Positions 34,740-45,664 are shown, counted from the stretch's first letter. The stretch is 64,000 bases of DNA from Desmodus rotundus (GCF_022682495.2 NC_071390.1:102990294-103054293); one strand, 5' to 3'. Made by a program: numbers and translations. The notes: generated from the letters alone by a model not told the origin.

Positions 34740-34930
34740 AAGAACAGCCCTCCAGCTGAATTTCCGTTTGCTGGATGGCAACTCGTGTAAACAGAATGTC
34801 TGTTCCTGGGGCTGCTGGCAGCCACAGCCAGCCCATCAAGCAGGCACTTGGACTATTTCTGGTTTTCTAGTGGGAGTGCTGAAAACTTGCAGTCTCTTCG
34901 GGAATCTTCCCTTTTCTTCATGAAGATGTA
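34740..34930. promoter_or_regulatory. candidate conserved non-coding element
   Basis: A short complex island ('tggggctgctggcagccaca') in an AT-rich setting with no repeat match. Weak support. Confidence 0.15.
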
Positions 34931-35124
34931 AGGGAAGACATTTTATGTGTAAGTTATTTTGAATGTTGAAAGTCCTTTCCAGAACATAAAATTAGAGGAG
35001 ACTCTGAAAAAATCTCTAGCTGCTCTAAACGATGGTGAGTAATTACACTGGAATTTTATTTGCTAAAAATGGCAAGTGAAAACTGAGCTACTTAAAATGT
35101 TGTAGTAACAGCATCAATAATACT

Positions 35125-35290
35125 AATATCACTTACTTATTGAATGTTTAAATTAGGGTCATATTCTGTACTGTATGTGTATTAAAATTACATTTAACTT
35201 TCTCTCTACCACCCCATGAGAAAAATAATACTGTCATCCTCAATCTGAAGCATAGACAGTTTAAGAAATTGGACCAAGGTCATATTGCTG
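35125..35290 (-). mobile_element. MIR SINE fragment
   Basis: Reverse-complement MIR: 'accaccccatgagaaaaata', 'actgtcatcctcaatctgaa', 'agacagtttaagaaattgga' and 'ccaaggtcatattgctgg'. It ends where the MLT1-like LTR begins. Confidence 0.72.
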
Positions 35291-35291
35291 G

Positions 35292-35632
35292 TGTCTTAGT
35301 GTGCTCAGACTTCTATAACAAAATACATAAACTTCATAGCATATAAACAGCAGAAATTTATTTTTCTTGGTACCAGAGCCAGAGAGTCCAAGTTCAAGGT
35401 ACAGGTGGATTCTATGTCTGAGGAAGGCCAACTTCCTGCTTCATACACAGTTATCTTACTATAACCTCCCATAGAATAAGGGGCCAGGAGCCCTCTAAGA
35501 TCTCTTTTGTAAGGGCACTAATAAAGCACATCCCAAAGACCTTCCCCCAAACTTCATTTCCTAATACTATTTCACTGGGCACTAGCTTTTAGTCTATGAA
35601 TTTTGGAGGAACACAACATTCATTCTACAGCA
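35292..35632 (-). mobile_element. MLT1-like solo LTR (ERVL-MaLR)
   Basis: Reverse complement of the MLT1-type LTR. It runs 'tgtcttagtgtgctcagact', 'gcagaaatttatttttcttg', 'gggccaggagccctctaaga' and 'tttgtaagggcactaataaa' to 'gaacacaacattcattctac' and 'agca'. The ends give TG...CA boundaries. The flanking pentamers are 'gctgg' (35287-35291) and 'gctag' (35633-35637), a 5-bp duplication with one mismatch. No internal retroviral sequence adjoins it, so it is a solo LTR. Confidence 0.85.
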
Positions 35633-35944
35633 GCTAGTATGTGACAAAACAGACACATGAAACCTAGATCCGCATACTGCCACATTAGGCAATACGTTAT
35701 TATATACTTCATTACAAATGATTAATTTTCTTCCTGAAACTTAACAAATCTGAAAAACAGTAGAATAATAAGTGCTACATTTGCAAAAAGTAAAGACACT
35801 TCACTTCCTCTACAACTCTATGGAGAATGTTATAATTTATCAAGACTAATTTAGATTCTGAATTCAACATTGCCTTTAAAAATAATAATGAATGAGAACA
35901 TTAATAAGCCATAAATGGGGCATCATATATTCAAGGTGATAAAA
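35633..35944. other. unassigned AT-rich DNA
   Basis: No named repeat or gene. Confidence 0.4.
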
Positions 35945-36250
35945 GTCTAAAAATTAAGACAATGCCTATAAACTGAGAAATGGTTGAAAAACAGTGCCAC
36001 ACTAATACTGTGAAATATTATGCAAGCATTAAAATGAGTTGATTTGGAGGAATCTCCAAACTACATTAACTTTGAAAGCAAAATTCATAGAAACACTCAT
36101 AATATGATCTCACTTTGTAAACCTAACAGTCTTAAAATCTCTAATATATATACAGGTGTGGTTGGGTGAGTGAGTGGGCGCATGCACACAGTCATTGGTT
36201 TTTATATCAGCATGGTGAAATTTGTGGAAAGATACACTGTTATATATGAT
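35945..36250 (+). mobile_element. old L1M-type ORF2 C-terminal/3' fragment
   Basis: 'aactgagaaatggttgaaaa', 'tactgtgaaatattatgcaa', 'gcattaaaatgagttgattt', 'ggaggaatctccaaactaca' and 'cataatatgatctcactttg' follow the C-terminal ORF2 region of very old L1 ('gaaatggttaaataaac...tatgcagccattaaaaagaa...tatgatcccattt'). It then runs into a 3' UTR-like 'gtggaaagatacactg'. Confidence 0.65.
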
Positions 36251-36261
36251 TAAAATTATGT

Positions 36262-36300
36262 AAAGAGATTAATGGTAATGGAAAACACAATAAAAATTTT
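36262..36300 (+). mobile_element. possible short LINE-1 tail
   Basis: 'gagattaatggtaatggaaa' plus 'acacaataaaaa' resembles the L1 3' end at 4490-4515 ('gatcaatggtaatggcaaaatacaataaaa'). Flanking 'taaaattat' and 'taaaaattat' could be an imperfect duplication. Confidence 0.35.
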
Positions 36301-36492
36301 TAAAAATTATTTCACCAGAAATAGTGAGTGGGTATAAAATTGTGCTTATGTGTATGCAGGTGTGTGTATGTGAACAGGATGAGAAGAAAGCAAAGAAAAA
36401 AGAAAAAAGAAAAAATTATATGCATATAGCATACATACATAAATAGTAATTGTATTAATAATAGTAATAACAAAGGCATAGTCCTAACTATT

Positions 36493-36572
36493 AAAAGCCA
36501 TGAGTCCTTGCAGACAACTGTACTTGAACAACAATAAAATAATTTTTTTTAAAAAAGCAACCATGAGTCTTG
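36493..36572 (+). mobile_element. very short LINE-1 3' tail insertion with imperfect TSD
   Basis: The insert, about 42 bp at 36511-36552, reads 'gacaactgtacttgaacaac' plus 'aataaaat' and an A/T-rich end. The flanks are 'aaaagccatgagtccttg' and 'aaaagcaaccatgagtcttg', alike apart from a small indel and a substitution or two. The same terminus is seen at 41413-41450 and, inverted, near 48715. Confidence 0.6.
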
Positions 36573-36589
36573 ATGCTTATTTTGACCAT

Positions 36590-36765
36590 GGCTCATTGTG
36601 ACATTATAAATACTCTTTATATGGCTCAGTTTTAAACATGAGTTTTCTCATATATAAAATAGAGGTAGCTCTTTGACCTATTTTACAGGGTTATTATGAT
36701 GATAAATGATATGTATCAGGGTGTTTTGAAAAATCTAAAGGGCTATGCATATATATATATTTCTA
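36590..36765 (+). mobile_element. MIR SINE fragment
   Basis: Sense MIR core 'gagttttctcatatataaaa', 'tagaggtagctctttgacct', 'attttacagggttattatga' and 'tgataaatgat' matches 'tttcctcatctgtaaaat...tacctcatagggttgttgtga'. Confidence 0.72.
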
Positions 36766-37869
36766 ACACTGAGTGCTTTATAGATATAGCATTGATATCT
36801 ATGTTTATGGTATCAAAAATAGACAAAACATGTTTTCATTACCTAATATTTCCAACTATTGCCTTTTTACAATGAATCCACTTTAAAAAATAAATTTTAT
36901 GCTTGCATCCAAATAATGAAATAAAGGAGAAAGTTTTAGGATATTTTCAAGCACCAGTCAGAAAAAAAAAAGTGAAGTTTGGTCATCTTAATTCCCAATA
37001 AACGGAGGTCAATCTGATATAATCCTCACAAGATTTTCTGTTTTAGAAACACCAGAGCCATCTTGATCAGATGAATGCAACATATGGATCTGGTGGAAGT
37101 CATCCTGATGCAAATTTGAAATAGTATCTCTTTCTCTCTGGTCAGTTTGTTTCTGATTAACTTACATTTCAACATCAATATTTCTTATGCTGCTTATATT
37201 TAACTAATGGTCCATTATAGATATACATTAAAATATAGATGACAAAGAATAAGTATAATTTAAGACTTTATAATGTTCAAAATCAGCACAGTGGCTGGCA
37301 GGGTTCTGCTGAGTGATAAACTGAGTGAGTAAACCTTTAACAAATTCATCTGGTCTTCCAGTGTCTGCACTTGCATAGTCTCTCAATGCTTTCCATTTTG
37401 AAGGCATAAAATACTTAAGTGACTATTTAATTTATTTAGGAAAAAATAGAAATTAAATAGATATCATACTTTCCCGTAATGGTGTGAATCCTATGGAAAC
37501 ATACCTGTCAACTGCTCGGGTTGTTTTATCACTGTAACTGCACCATGGTCTAGGTCCTTTAACCTGATATTCCTAGTCTTGGAAATTTTTCAAGGATAGA
37601 ATCTAAAACAGAGAGACATTAAATTGAAGACTTTCTTCCAAATTTTAAAAAAATGGGTAGAAAGTGAAAACTCATCTAAGTCTAATTATGGTACAATAGT
37701 CTAATTATACCAATCAACATTTGGACATCCTTACATATAAAAGTTATAGTAATAATGTAGCAACTTTTGATACTGGGGTATAAACATTCATGGTTGATTG
37801 TAAGTATATGAGTGAATGTATAAGAAAGTAAAGAAAAACAGATATGGAAATAGTTGATTCCTAATATGG
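36766..37869. other. unassigned AT-rich DNA
   Basis: No repeat or gene identified. Confidence 0.4.
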
Positions 37870-38145
37870 TGAGATTCTGTGTGATTTCTATTATAGAAAA
37901 GGGGAAGAGGGAGAATGGGGGAAAAGGTACAGGGAATAAGAAGCATAAATTGTAGGTACAAAATAGACAGGGGTAGGTTAAGAATAGTATGGGAAATGGA
38001 GAAGCCAAGGAACTTATATGTATGACACATGGACATGAACTAAGGTAGGGGGAGAATGCTGGTGGGAGGGGGGTGCAGGATGGAGGGGATTAAAGGGGGG
38101 GAAATGGGACAACTATAATAGCATAGTCAATAAAATATATTTTAA
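37870..38145 (+). mobile_element. bat LINE-1 3' UTR fragment
   Basis: 'aggtacagggaataagaagc', 'ataaattgtaggtacaaaat', 'agacaggggtaggttaagaa', then 'gacacatggacatgaactaa', G-rich runs (38050-38105), 'aaatgggacaactataatag' and 'cataatcaataaaat'-type tail sequence. A truncated L1 tail with the 'catagtcaataaaatat' 3' end. The left border is approximate and no duplication was found. Confidence 0.75.
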
Positions 38146-38496
38146 AATAAATAAAAGGTATGTCAACAAAAAATTAAGTGTGTTGGTTTGGAAAAAAAAG
38201 AAAAGGCTATTTGATTTGGAAATTACAAGAAATTATTAAAATTTGAGACTATTGTTTTACACATTATGGAAAAGACAGCAAAGCTTAAAGGACTATGCTG
38301 TGAATGGATGGAGAAAAAAAGAAACTTTAGTAAAATGCCATTTGTTGTAGAAACATGGCTTGAAAGAAGTGTTCTTCTTACAAGTGGTACCTGGTAATAA
38401 AGGCAAGAGTCAGACTATAATAAAGGACTGGTAAAGTGGAGGACACTACATGCTGGAAAGCTGAGAAGGAAAGTCCAGTGCAGAAAGATTGAAGAT

Positions 38497-38497
<1 letters not shown>
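38146..38497. other. unassigned DNA
   Basis: No named repeat or gene. Confidence 0.4.
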
Positions 38498-38530
<33 letters not shown>

Positions 38531-38550
38531 AGGAGGGAGAGAGAGCGAGC
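38498..38550. repeat. (GA)n microsatellite
   Basis: About 50 bp of 'gagagagaaagagagagaga' and similar. Confidence 0.93.
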
Positions 38551-38584
38551 ACTCACACTTACAGAAAAAAGATGTGGTCAAGAC

Positions 38585-39020
38585 AAGGCATTCATTCATT
38601 GAGTTATTCAACACATGTATTCAGTATGCTAAGTACTAAAAATGTAGGGGCAAAGAAAGCAGATAGATATATTTCCTGCTTTCACTAACATATAGTGTAG
38701 TGTAGAAGACTGGGGTTGTCCAAATGAACACAAAATCACAAATTAGATGAAGGGATATGTAGGAAATGTATAGGTAATAAAAAAGTAGGGAAGTGATGGT
38801 CAAGGAAGACCTCTCTAAGTCAGGATATATAAGCTGAGACATAAAGGATATGTAGAAGTTAACTCAGTCAGTAGAAGGGGAAGAGGGTAAAAAGCATGCC
38901 CTAGGAAGAAGCAGCAGCAGGTTCAAAGGCCCTGGGGAAGGGAAGAATTTGATGTCTCATGGAGCTGAAAAAACAGAATGTGGCATGTTGGAATTAGGGG
39001 AAAGGAATATCAATGAGGTA
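38585..39020 (-). mobile_element. L2 LINE 3' region
   Basis: Reverse-complement L2 in order: 'aaggcattcattcattgagt', 'tatttcctgctttcactaac', 'atggtcaaggaagacctctc', 'ataagctgagacataaagga' and 'caggttcaaaggccctgggg'. Related to the copies at 1545-1990 and 16430-17110. Confidence 0.8.
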
Positions 39021-39656
39021 TTACTCTGAGATAGAACCAAATCATATGAAATTTACAGGTTATAGTAAAAAGTGGATGTTTTTTCTAACAGCAACAACAA
39101 GGCACTGATGTGTTCAAGCAGAGTATGATGTGATAACGTTTGCAATTTTAACATCTCATTCTTACAGCTAGCAGTGTTGAATATGAAATGGATGGGATAA
39201 GAGCAGAAATCAGTACATCTATTTTCAAGTTATTGAAATGGTTCAGTTGAGAGTTGACTTGGGCTAGGCCTGGAGATGATGTTTAAGACAGTGTTGCTTT
39301 TCATTAGTCAGGGTTTGAGACTGGAGTTCCTAGCTCTAAGAGGTCTGCTGCTATGTTGCATTTTTTTCCCCATCAGGACCTTTGCTTTATGAAAACATTG
39401 CACTTGAGGACATATCTAATTTATTGTTTTAATTGCTATTGACAGCTTACCAAATACTAGCCTGTAATAAATGTATCACAATGTAGAAAATTATCTTTTA
39501 GGTTATTCTTCAGAATAACAATCATTTAAATATTCCAATGGTTAGATTTTTTTTCCCTCCTCAAACATTCTTATGTAATGGGAAGAAGATTCCATTGCTT
39601 TAATGTGAATATTGGAGTAGTTCATTGCTCTTGAGATTTCCAACACGTTAAGGTCT
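39021..39656. other. unassigned DNA
   Basis: The first 150 bp may be further L2 ('caagcagagtatgatgtgat'). The rest shows nothing. Confidence 0.35.
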
Positions 39657-39872
39657 AGAGTTGAGTATTCCAATATGGTAACCTCTAATTACATGTGACT
39701 ATTTAGTCACAAATTAGTGACTAAACTAGTTTAAATTGAATAAAAATTAAAAATTAGTTCCTTTGTTGCACTAGCCAAATTTCAAGTGCTCACTAGCTAC
39801 GAGTGGTTATGGTGTGGGCAGTAGAGGTGTAGACCATTTCCTGTATCCATAACATCCTATCAGACAGAGCTG
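39657..39872 (-). mobile_element. MER58-like hAT-Charlie MITE
   Basis: 'attccaatatggtaacctct', 'aattacatgtgactatttag', 'gttgcactagccaaatttca', 'agtgctcactagctacgagt' and 'cctatcagacagagctg' follow, on the opposite strand, the MER58 pattern ('tgtccaatatggtagccactagccacatgtggct'). No 8-bp duplication was found. Confidence 0.7.
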
Positions 39873-40124
39873 AGCTGGAGAATGTTCATTGTTTCTTTAC
39901 ACACATAAGCTTGCTATCATCTGATTAACTATAGTGATTAGTCTCCATTATTGAATAATATTTTTGCAAGTTCTTCTTATATTCATAATAAAGGTTCTAT
40001 ATATTTATGACAATGTCCCATTATGTTGTTAAAAATAGTTTACCTAAGCCATCAAATATTTTAATAATATAATGACCAGTGTGTTTTCAATCACATATTT
40101 GAAAGCAAAGAAAACCCTACAACT
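39873..40124. other. unassigned AT-rich DNA
   Basis: No feature recognised. Confidence 0.4.
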
Positions 40125-40290
40125 AACAATGATAATTAAACAACAATTGACATCTATTGCCAGGCATTGTTCTGAATATTTTACATGAATTAACTTATTA
40201 GATCCCCAAACCAACTCTACATCTAACTTTAAGAGATAAGAATTCCTTTCTTTTTTAGATGAGAAAACCAAGGCACAGATATTCTTTCTT
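40125..40290 (-). mobile_element. MIR SINE fragment
   Basis: Reverse-complement MIR: 'attgccaggcattgttctga', 'tttacatgaattaacttatt', 'gatgagaaaaccaaggcaca'. Confidence 0.82.
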
Positions 40291-40369
40291 AAAAGGATTT
40301 TCACTTGTTAACTCTGAACTTCAATTTTTTTCAAGAAATTGCTTAACCATTAATTTTATACAGTGTGTA

Positions 40370-40800
40370 TATAAGTCAGCTCTTGTTAGGCTATACTGCA
40401 TAACAAAGAATCCCTAAGTCTCAATGACTTGCAATAGAGGTTCATTTGTCATTGTCTTTGCCTGTTGACTCTCATATTTTCTCATTCTGGAGTCTAGGTG
40501 AAAGGAGCTGCCCCTATCTGGGATGTCTTCATTGCAGAGGAAAAGAGAGCTGGCATAAACATACAATGTTCCCGAAAGCTTTTTAGAACTGATGCATTAT
40601 CACACTGTTCATATGTTACTGGCCATACCAAGCCACATGGCCAATCTTGATGTCACTGTGACAAGACAGTGTATGACATCTTGCAAGAAAACACCTGAAG
40701 TGGCGTGGCAATAGACTGGGTGAAGAATCCTCTTATGGGAAAGAGGGAGCTATGCTTGGGACCAACATTACAATCTACCACAACATGGACTAAATACAGT
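40370..40800 (-). mobile_element. old LTR-like mammalian repeat, family uncertain
   Basis: 'ttgttaggctatactgcata', 'acaaagaatccctaagtctc', 'gcccctatctgggatgtctt', 'agctttttagaactgatgca', 'ttactggccataccaagcca' and 'catggccaatcttgatgtca' follow an ancient repeat of the 'ctgctgtaacaaacaaccccaaaatctcagtgg' type. I associate it with MaLR-like LTRs but cannot assign it. Confidence 0.5.
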
Positions 40801-41240
40801 AATATAGAAAAATTTTAATTTAGCGTTTGGTACGTAGTTCACCACAATTAATGGTTATGGCTTTCTTTTTTCTTTCCTTTAATGCCTTTATATAAATCTT
40901 AGAGCTTTGAGATAAAGTGCTGATCATAAACAGACTACTGATATTTATTCTTTCCTTTTGCCCCAGAAAATGTTTAGTCATCACTTTGCATCATTAGCAT
41001 ATATTAAAAAATGTTAGGACTTACATAAGGAAGACTGAGAAAAAAAATCAGATTTCAGATTATTTTTACAATTGTTTTCATTGACCTGATGTTATGTATT
41101 TTAGAAGATTATCTCACAGAAAGTTATATTCTAAATAGATGGTGACCAAGAGTTAAGTTGATTAGATATTGATGCATAAAGGGAGACATTACCTAGTTAC
41201 CTAGGAAAACAAGACAATTTTTCCTTCTTTTTTCTTACCA
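40801..41240. other. unassigned AT-rich DNA
   Basis: No repeat or gene recognised. Confidence 0.4.
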
Positions 41241-41307
41241 AGGGAAGGAAGGAAGAAAGGAAGGGAGGAAGGAAAGAAAGAAAAAAAAGAAAGAAATAAA
41301 GAAAGAG

Positions 41308-41374
<67 letters not shown>

Positions 41375-41380
41375 AAAGAG
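41241..41380. repeat. (GGAA)n to (GAAA)n microsatellite, about 140 bp
   Basis: Starts as 'gggaaggaaggaagaaagga' and becomes a long, nearly pure (gaaa)n tract. All purine on the plus strand; probably highly variable in length. Confidence 0.95.
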
Positions 41381-41396
41381 AGTTTTAGGATCAGTT

Positions 41397-41466
41397 AAAT
41401 ATCATTTCTAAATTGAACAACAATAAAATAATTTAAAAATTGAAAAAAATAAATATCATTTCTAAA
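41397..41466 (+). mobile_element. very short LINE-1 3' tail insertion with perfect TSD
   Basis: A perfect 16-bp direct repeat 'aaatatcatttctaaa' at 41397-41412 and 41451-41466 flanks a 38-bp insert starting 'ttgaacaacaataaaat'. The insert is the extreme 3' end of a bat L1 (compare 36526-36540) plus an A-rich tail. The junction 'gtt/aaat' has the bottom-strand 'att/aac' form accepted by L1 endonuclease. Confidence 0.78.
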
Positions 41467-42984
41467 AATTTAACATGCATTTATGTATGTGTTTGAAATT
41501 ATGAAATACATTTAAAAAAACTGAGTAGCAAGAAACTATCTCGCTGAGTTTCATGCCCTGTAAAAGGGTTTGTTTAAAAATGCTCTCTATTATGGTTGCT
41601 TTAAATTACATTTTGTTGTTGGGACTTCAAAGAATGGTTTCATATGCAGGGACTCTAGTTTTTATTTTGCATATTTCACAATAATGTGGTTCATATCAAT
41701 ATAAACATCATGTGGTTCTCAAAGTCAATAGTTAATTTATTCATACCAATTTGTAACTTCAGAAAAAAATACATACATGAAATTTAATGTATACACAAGA
41801 CTTTAGTCCTAAAATATATGCATAATGCTTCATATAAAAAGACTATTTCCCCCAATATCAGTAAGGAAAGAGTTCAATGGAAAAAACAGAACTGTTTAAA
41901 AAATGAGCACAGTATTCATTTACTAGAAATAATATGTCTTTTGTTACATAAATTCAAATATTTGTGTTTGATAATTTTAACTACATTGATTCCATAGACA
42001 CTATATGAGGATCACCAAGGTAGTAATTCATCAACCTCTAGGTAATTACTTCTTTATACTTTGTTTTAACATGTTTGCCTTATTTCAAGACAATCTTATA
42101 TTTCTGAAATTATTGATGGATGTTATTATTACTGTCATTAAATGGACTGCAGATATTTCTTGGTTAAGAAATATAGTGACAGGTTTTTGTAGTGTAGCCT
42201 GTTCTTTAAAAAATAAAGATGTTTATGTGTTATTTTCTGCCAACACCACCTTTTCTATACTGTGCCGTGTTGTATCCCTTTACAAGTTCATTCAAAAGGA
42301 AGAGAAGCCCGGCAAACCTGCCTGTAAGAGTATTTGTTGGCTATAGGAATTTTTTGCACCAAAATGAAATTGAGGCTTTAATTGATCTTCTTCAATAAAG
42401 AATACTTTGATGAGAAGAAAAATCTGTACTTCAGAACAGAAAAAAGGAAACAAACATTTATATACAAGACACTTAGTTTTTTCTGAAGATAATTAAGATG
42501 ATTATAAGGGCTGCTTTGTTGCAAGCAAGAAGAAAATGGTCATACGCAGGAAACAAGGACATTTCTTGAAGTTTGACAGTGTTTTGGAAAAAATTTTAAA
42601 TGACTTGAGGATTCTGTCTCATCAATTTCTTTGTTTAAGTGTTCAAGTTAGTAGGAGACATTTGATGGTGCTGTAGATTTTATGATTATTGTTTAAAAAC
42701 ATTCCTCACTGCAATGAAAAATTACAGTTAAAATTAATTTTTATGACTATAAGTGTATGACAAATATGTTCCCTTGGGATATTACTGCTAAATTGATTAT
42801 TTTATATTTTAGTTAAGTAATTGAATAAGAACATATAAACAAATGAAATGTATACAAAGTGAAAATTGGCCAAATGATTTATTATTATCAGATTATTATT
42901 TGTGAAGAAAATAAACTTTTCATTATTTCATTTCTTATCTTTATACTTATTTGCCATTTAAAAATGATAGGGTATAATATTTGG
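41467..42984. other. unassigned AT-rich DNA
   Basis: No named repeat. The 113-codon plus frame at 42005-42346 is the longest in the 3' half. It resembles no protein I know and lacks supporting gene structure. Confidence 0.4.
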
Positions 42985-43105
42985 AATAATATTATTACCA
43001 CAGGGCATTTGGAAGATTATACATAATAATCCAGGTAAATCCAGACGCTTGACACAGTGTCTGGCGTATTGTTAGCGCTCAGTTAGTGTTAGCAACAATT
43101 TATTT
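42985..43105 (+). mobile_element. MIR SINE 3' fragment
   Basis: 'gcttgacacagtgtctggcg', 'tattgttagcgctcagttag' and 'tgttagcaac' match the MIR 3' end ('gcttagcacagtgcctggcacatagtaagcgctcaataaatgtta'). Confidence 0.78.
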
Positions 43106-43139
43106 GTAGTAAAACACCTTTTCTGTCACCAATTCATTG

Positions 43140-43265
43140 AGTTTTCTTGGGTCCATCATTTATCATTTAGGCCCTTGTTTTCTTCACCTGGTGAATATTA
43201 GGAAGGTTCGAAGTAGGTGATCTCTTTGCTTCTTTAAGCTATAATAATTAAATAATTCTATTTTG
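43140..43265 (+). mobile_element. MIR3-like fragment
   Basis: 'ggcccttgttttcttcacct' and 'gaagtaggtgatctctttgc' resemble the MIR3 core ('cctcagtttcctcatctgtaaaat...gatgatctctaaggtccc'). Confidence 0.45.
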
Positions 43266-44564
43266 TGGTGTCCCAAGGGTGGATGACTTCCAGGGTCTTG
43301 GAGCATGGTTTAAATGGTATAGCACTTGTTATGTAAATATATAGGCTATTCTTCACATAGTTACAATTAAAAAAATATCTAGAAATATAATTGACTTCCA
43401 TTAACTAATTTTTCTACAGAGCTTCAAAGATGAAAGCTGGTACATGTGGTGATTCATCAAGCATGAGGAGTGCAAACTCAACACTGTCGTAATATACATT
43501 TAAACTTTGAAAATAAGATTAAATTGTGATTTTTATGACACCCAAGAAAAGCACAAATTTCTTTCCTGAAGGAAAACATTGCATAAAATTACACATATGC
43601 AATAAATCCTTAAACATTACATTAAATATTTTATAATAGTAAAAATTCTATATATGAGACCATTTTTAATTCAAAGATTTTGGAATCAATATCAAGTATA
43701 ACTTACTGAAACATAGGGAACATGGTACTTGAAAGTTTTTTTTAAATAAATTGTTACTTATAATGTGCATATTGGTAATTATAAGTAAAATCTTTTGGCT
43801 AACTAAGGATGTCACGGTTTCTATGTAGCTTCATTTCAAGGGCTAATTTGGTTTATAGTGTCACTCTATTTGTGGAACAATGCACCATGCAAAGATGTAA
43901 TGCAATCATGCTATGTGACATAGAAGTGTTAAGATATTTAAGCACACACTAAAGTTCGACTCTATAATTTATTAATTAAGCATATATCAAATGTGCTTTC
44001 ATTTTAGCTTTTATTTATTTGGTATATTATCAACTTTTAGAAGTTTATTGCTATAACATACTTCTAATACAAAAGTTACTTATACAATTTCTAAGTCCTA
44101 AAATACTTACTCGGGAGAATAGAGAAGCAAGGGAAAGAATACCCACAACTCTAAGCTATATATATTGTATTTAATATAGTCTCATATATTGAGAGACTGG
44201 ATAATATAATTAAAATATTCTATAGTGTTTGCTCATCTTTGTCCTAAGAATAACTGATACTTATGTTAGTGTGCCATGATTTAAATATGTGTACATATAA
44301 TATGTAATCTAGAATAAATTTTAATTGAATTATTAGATCTAAATTATTTCATATATTCATTTTATCTAAAGCAACAGATATTTAGTGGCATTTTATGTCT
44401 CTAATCCTCCATTTTGGTAGATAAAGGAAAAGCAATTTAGTTTTACCTTGTAGGTGATACATATTTTCTGATATAAAGTTGGTACTAATTTTAACCATTT
44501 TTCATGGCTCTATTTAGAAAAATATTCATCATCAATTCCAAGTGTTTCTTATTCTTGAATGTTT
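43266..44564. other. unassigned AT-rich DNA
   Basis: No repeat or gene identified. Confidence 0.4.
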
Positions 44565-45664
44565 AAAAATATTGGCAAAAGGACATATCTCCTAGGGCAA
44601 GGGAAAAAGAAGAAACAATAAACACACGGGACTACATCAAACTAAAAAGCTTCTGCACAGCTAAAGAAACCCTCACCAACATGAACAGGGAGCCGACCGT
44701 ATTGGCCAATGATACATCAGACAACGGTTTGATCTCCAAAATCTATAAAGAACTCACACAGCTCCACAGCAGGAAGACAAACAATCCAATTTAAAAATGG
44801 GCAAAGGACCTGAACAGACACTTCTCCAAGGAGGACATGCAGAGGGACCAGGTATATGAAAGGAAGCTCAGCATCACTAGCCATCAGAGAGATGCAAATT
44901 AAAACCACGATGACATACCACTTCACACCAGTCAGAATGACCATCATTAATAAATCAACAAACCACAAGCACTGGTGAAGTTGTGGAGGAAAGGAAACCT
45001 TACCACACTGTTGGTGGGAATGCAGACTGGTGTAGCCATTGTGGAATTTTCCTCAAAAAACTAAAAATGGAACTGTCTTTCGACCCAGAGATTCCACTGC
45101 TGGCAATATACCCTAAGAATCCCAAAACACCAATCCAAAAGAATTCATGTATCCCCATGTTCACAGCAGCACTGTTTACAATAGCCAAGTGCTGGAAACA
45201 GCTTAAGTGACCATCAATAAATGAGTGGATCAAAAACCTGACACATTTATACAATGGAATACTAGGCAGCAGAAAGAAAAAAGGAGCTCCTATTTTGTGA
45301 CAGCATGGATGGATTTGGGGAGCATTATGATAAGTGAAACAGGCCAGTTGGTTAAAAACAAATACCATATGATCTCACTGATAAGAGGAACCTAATGAAC
45401 AAAAATAAACTAATCAGTAAAATAGAACCAGAGGTATGGAAACAGGCTGACAGTGACCAGAGGGGAGGGGAAGGGGGATAATAGTAGAAAGGGGAAGGGA
45501 CTAGTCAAAGAACATATATGAATGACCCATGGACTTGGACAACAGTGTGGGAATGATTGTGGGAGTGGGGGTGGGCTGGGCAGAGGAGGGCAAAAGGAGA
45601 AAAACAGGACAACTGTAATAGAATAACAATAAAAAATTTAAAAAAATAAAAATATTGGCAAAAG
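44565..45664 (+). mobile_element. 5'-truncated bat LINE-1 with 17-bp TSD
   Basis: The element occupies 44582-45647. A perfect direct repeat 'aaaaatattggcaaaag' flanks it at 44565-44581 and 45648-45664. The left site 'gttt/aaaaa' gives the bottom-strand 'ttttt/aaac' cut expected for L1 endonuclease. Inside are the ORF2 C-terminus, a 3' UTR with G-rich runs (45450-45590), 'acaggacaactgtaatagaa' and an A-rich end. It is the least decayed L1 in the window. Confidence 0.96.
44590..45312 (+). pseudogene. LINE-1 ORF2 C-terminal remnant
   Basis: Encodes the last part of ORF2 protein. An open frame at 44983-45210 reads L1-like peptides such as 'LSFDPEIPLLAIYPKNPKTP' and 'CIPMFTAALFTIAKC'. Upstream, 'cacacgggactacatcaaac' starts the retained portion. 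The N-terminal endonuclease and reverse transcriptase were never inserted (5' truncation). It also carries in-frame stops. Confidence 0.88.

Larger units (their letters stand above)
32986..35124. other. mostly unassigned DNA with complex islands
   Basis: 33570-34020 and 34180-34340 are more GC-rich and complex than the flanks; a T/C-rich run lies at 33860-33900. 34740-34930 is another complex island. No frame is convincing; 33674-33970 on the minus strand has a K/E-rich low-complexity middle created by the T/C run. Confidence 0.35.

Noticed and set aside
42005..42346. 113-codon plus-strand frame in the 3' half
   Set aside because: No family resemblance, no splice context and ordinary AT-rich composition.
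45000..45368. 122-codon minus-strand frame
   Set aside because: Antisense of the LINE-1 ORF2 C-terminus.
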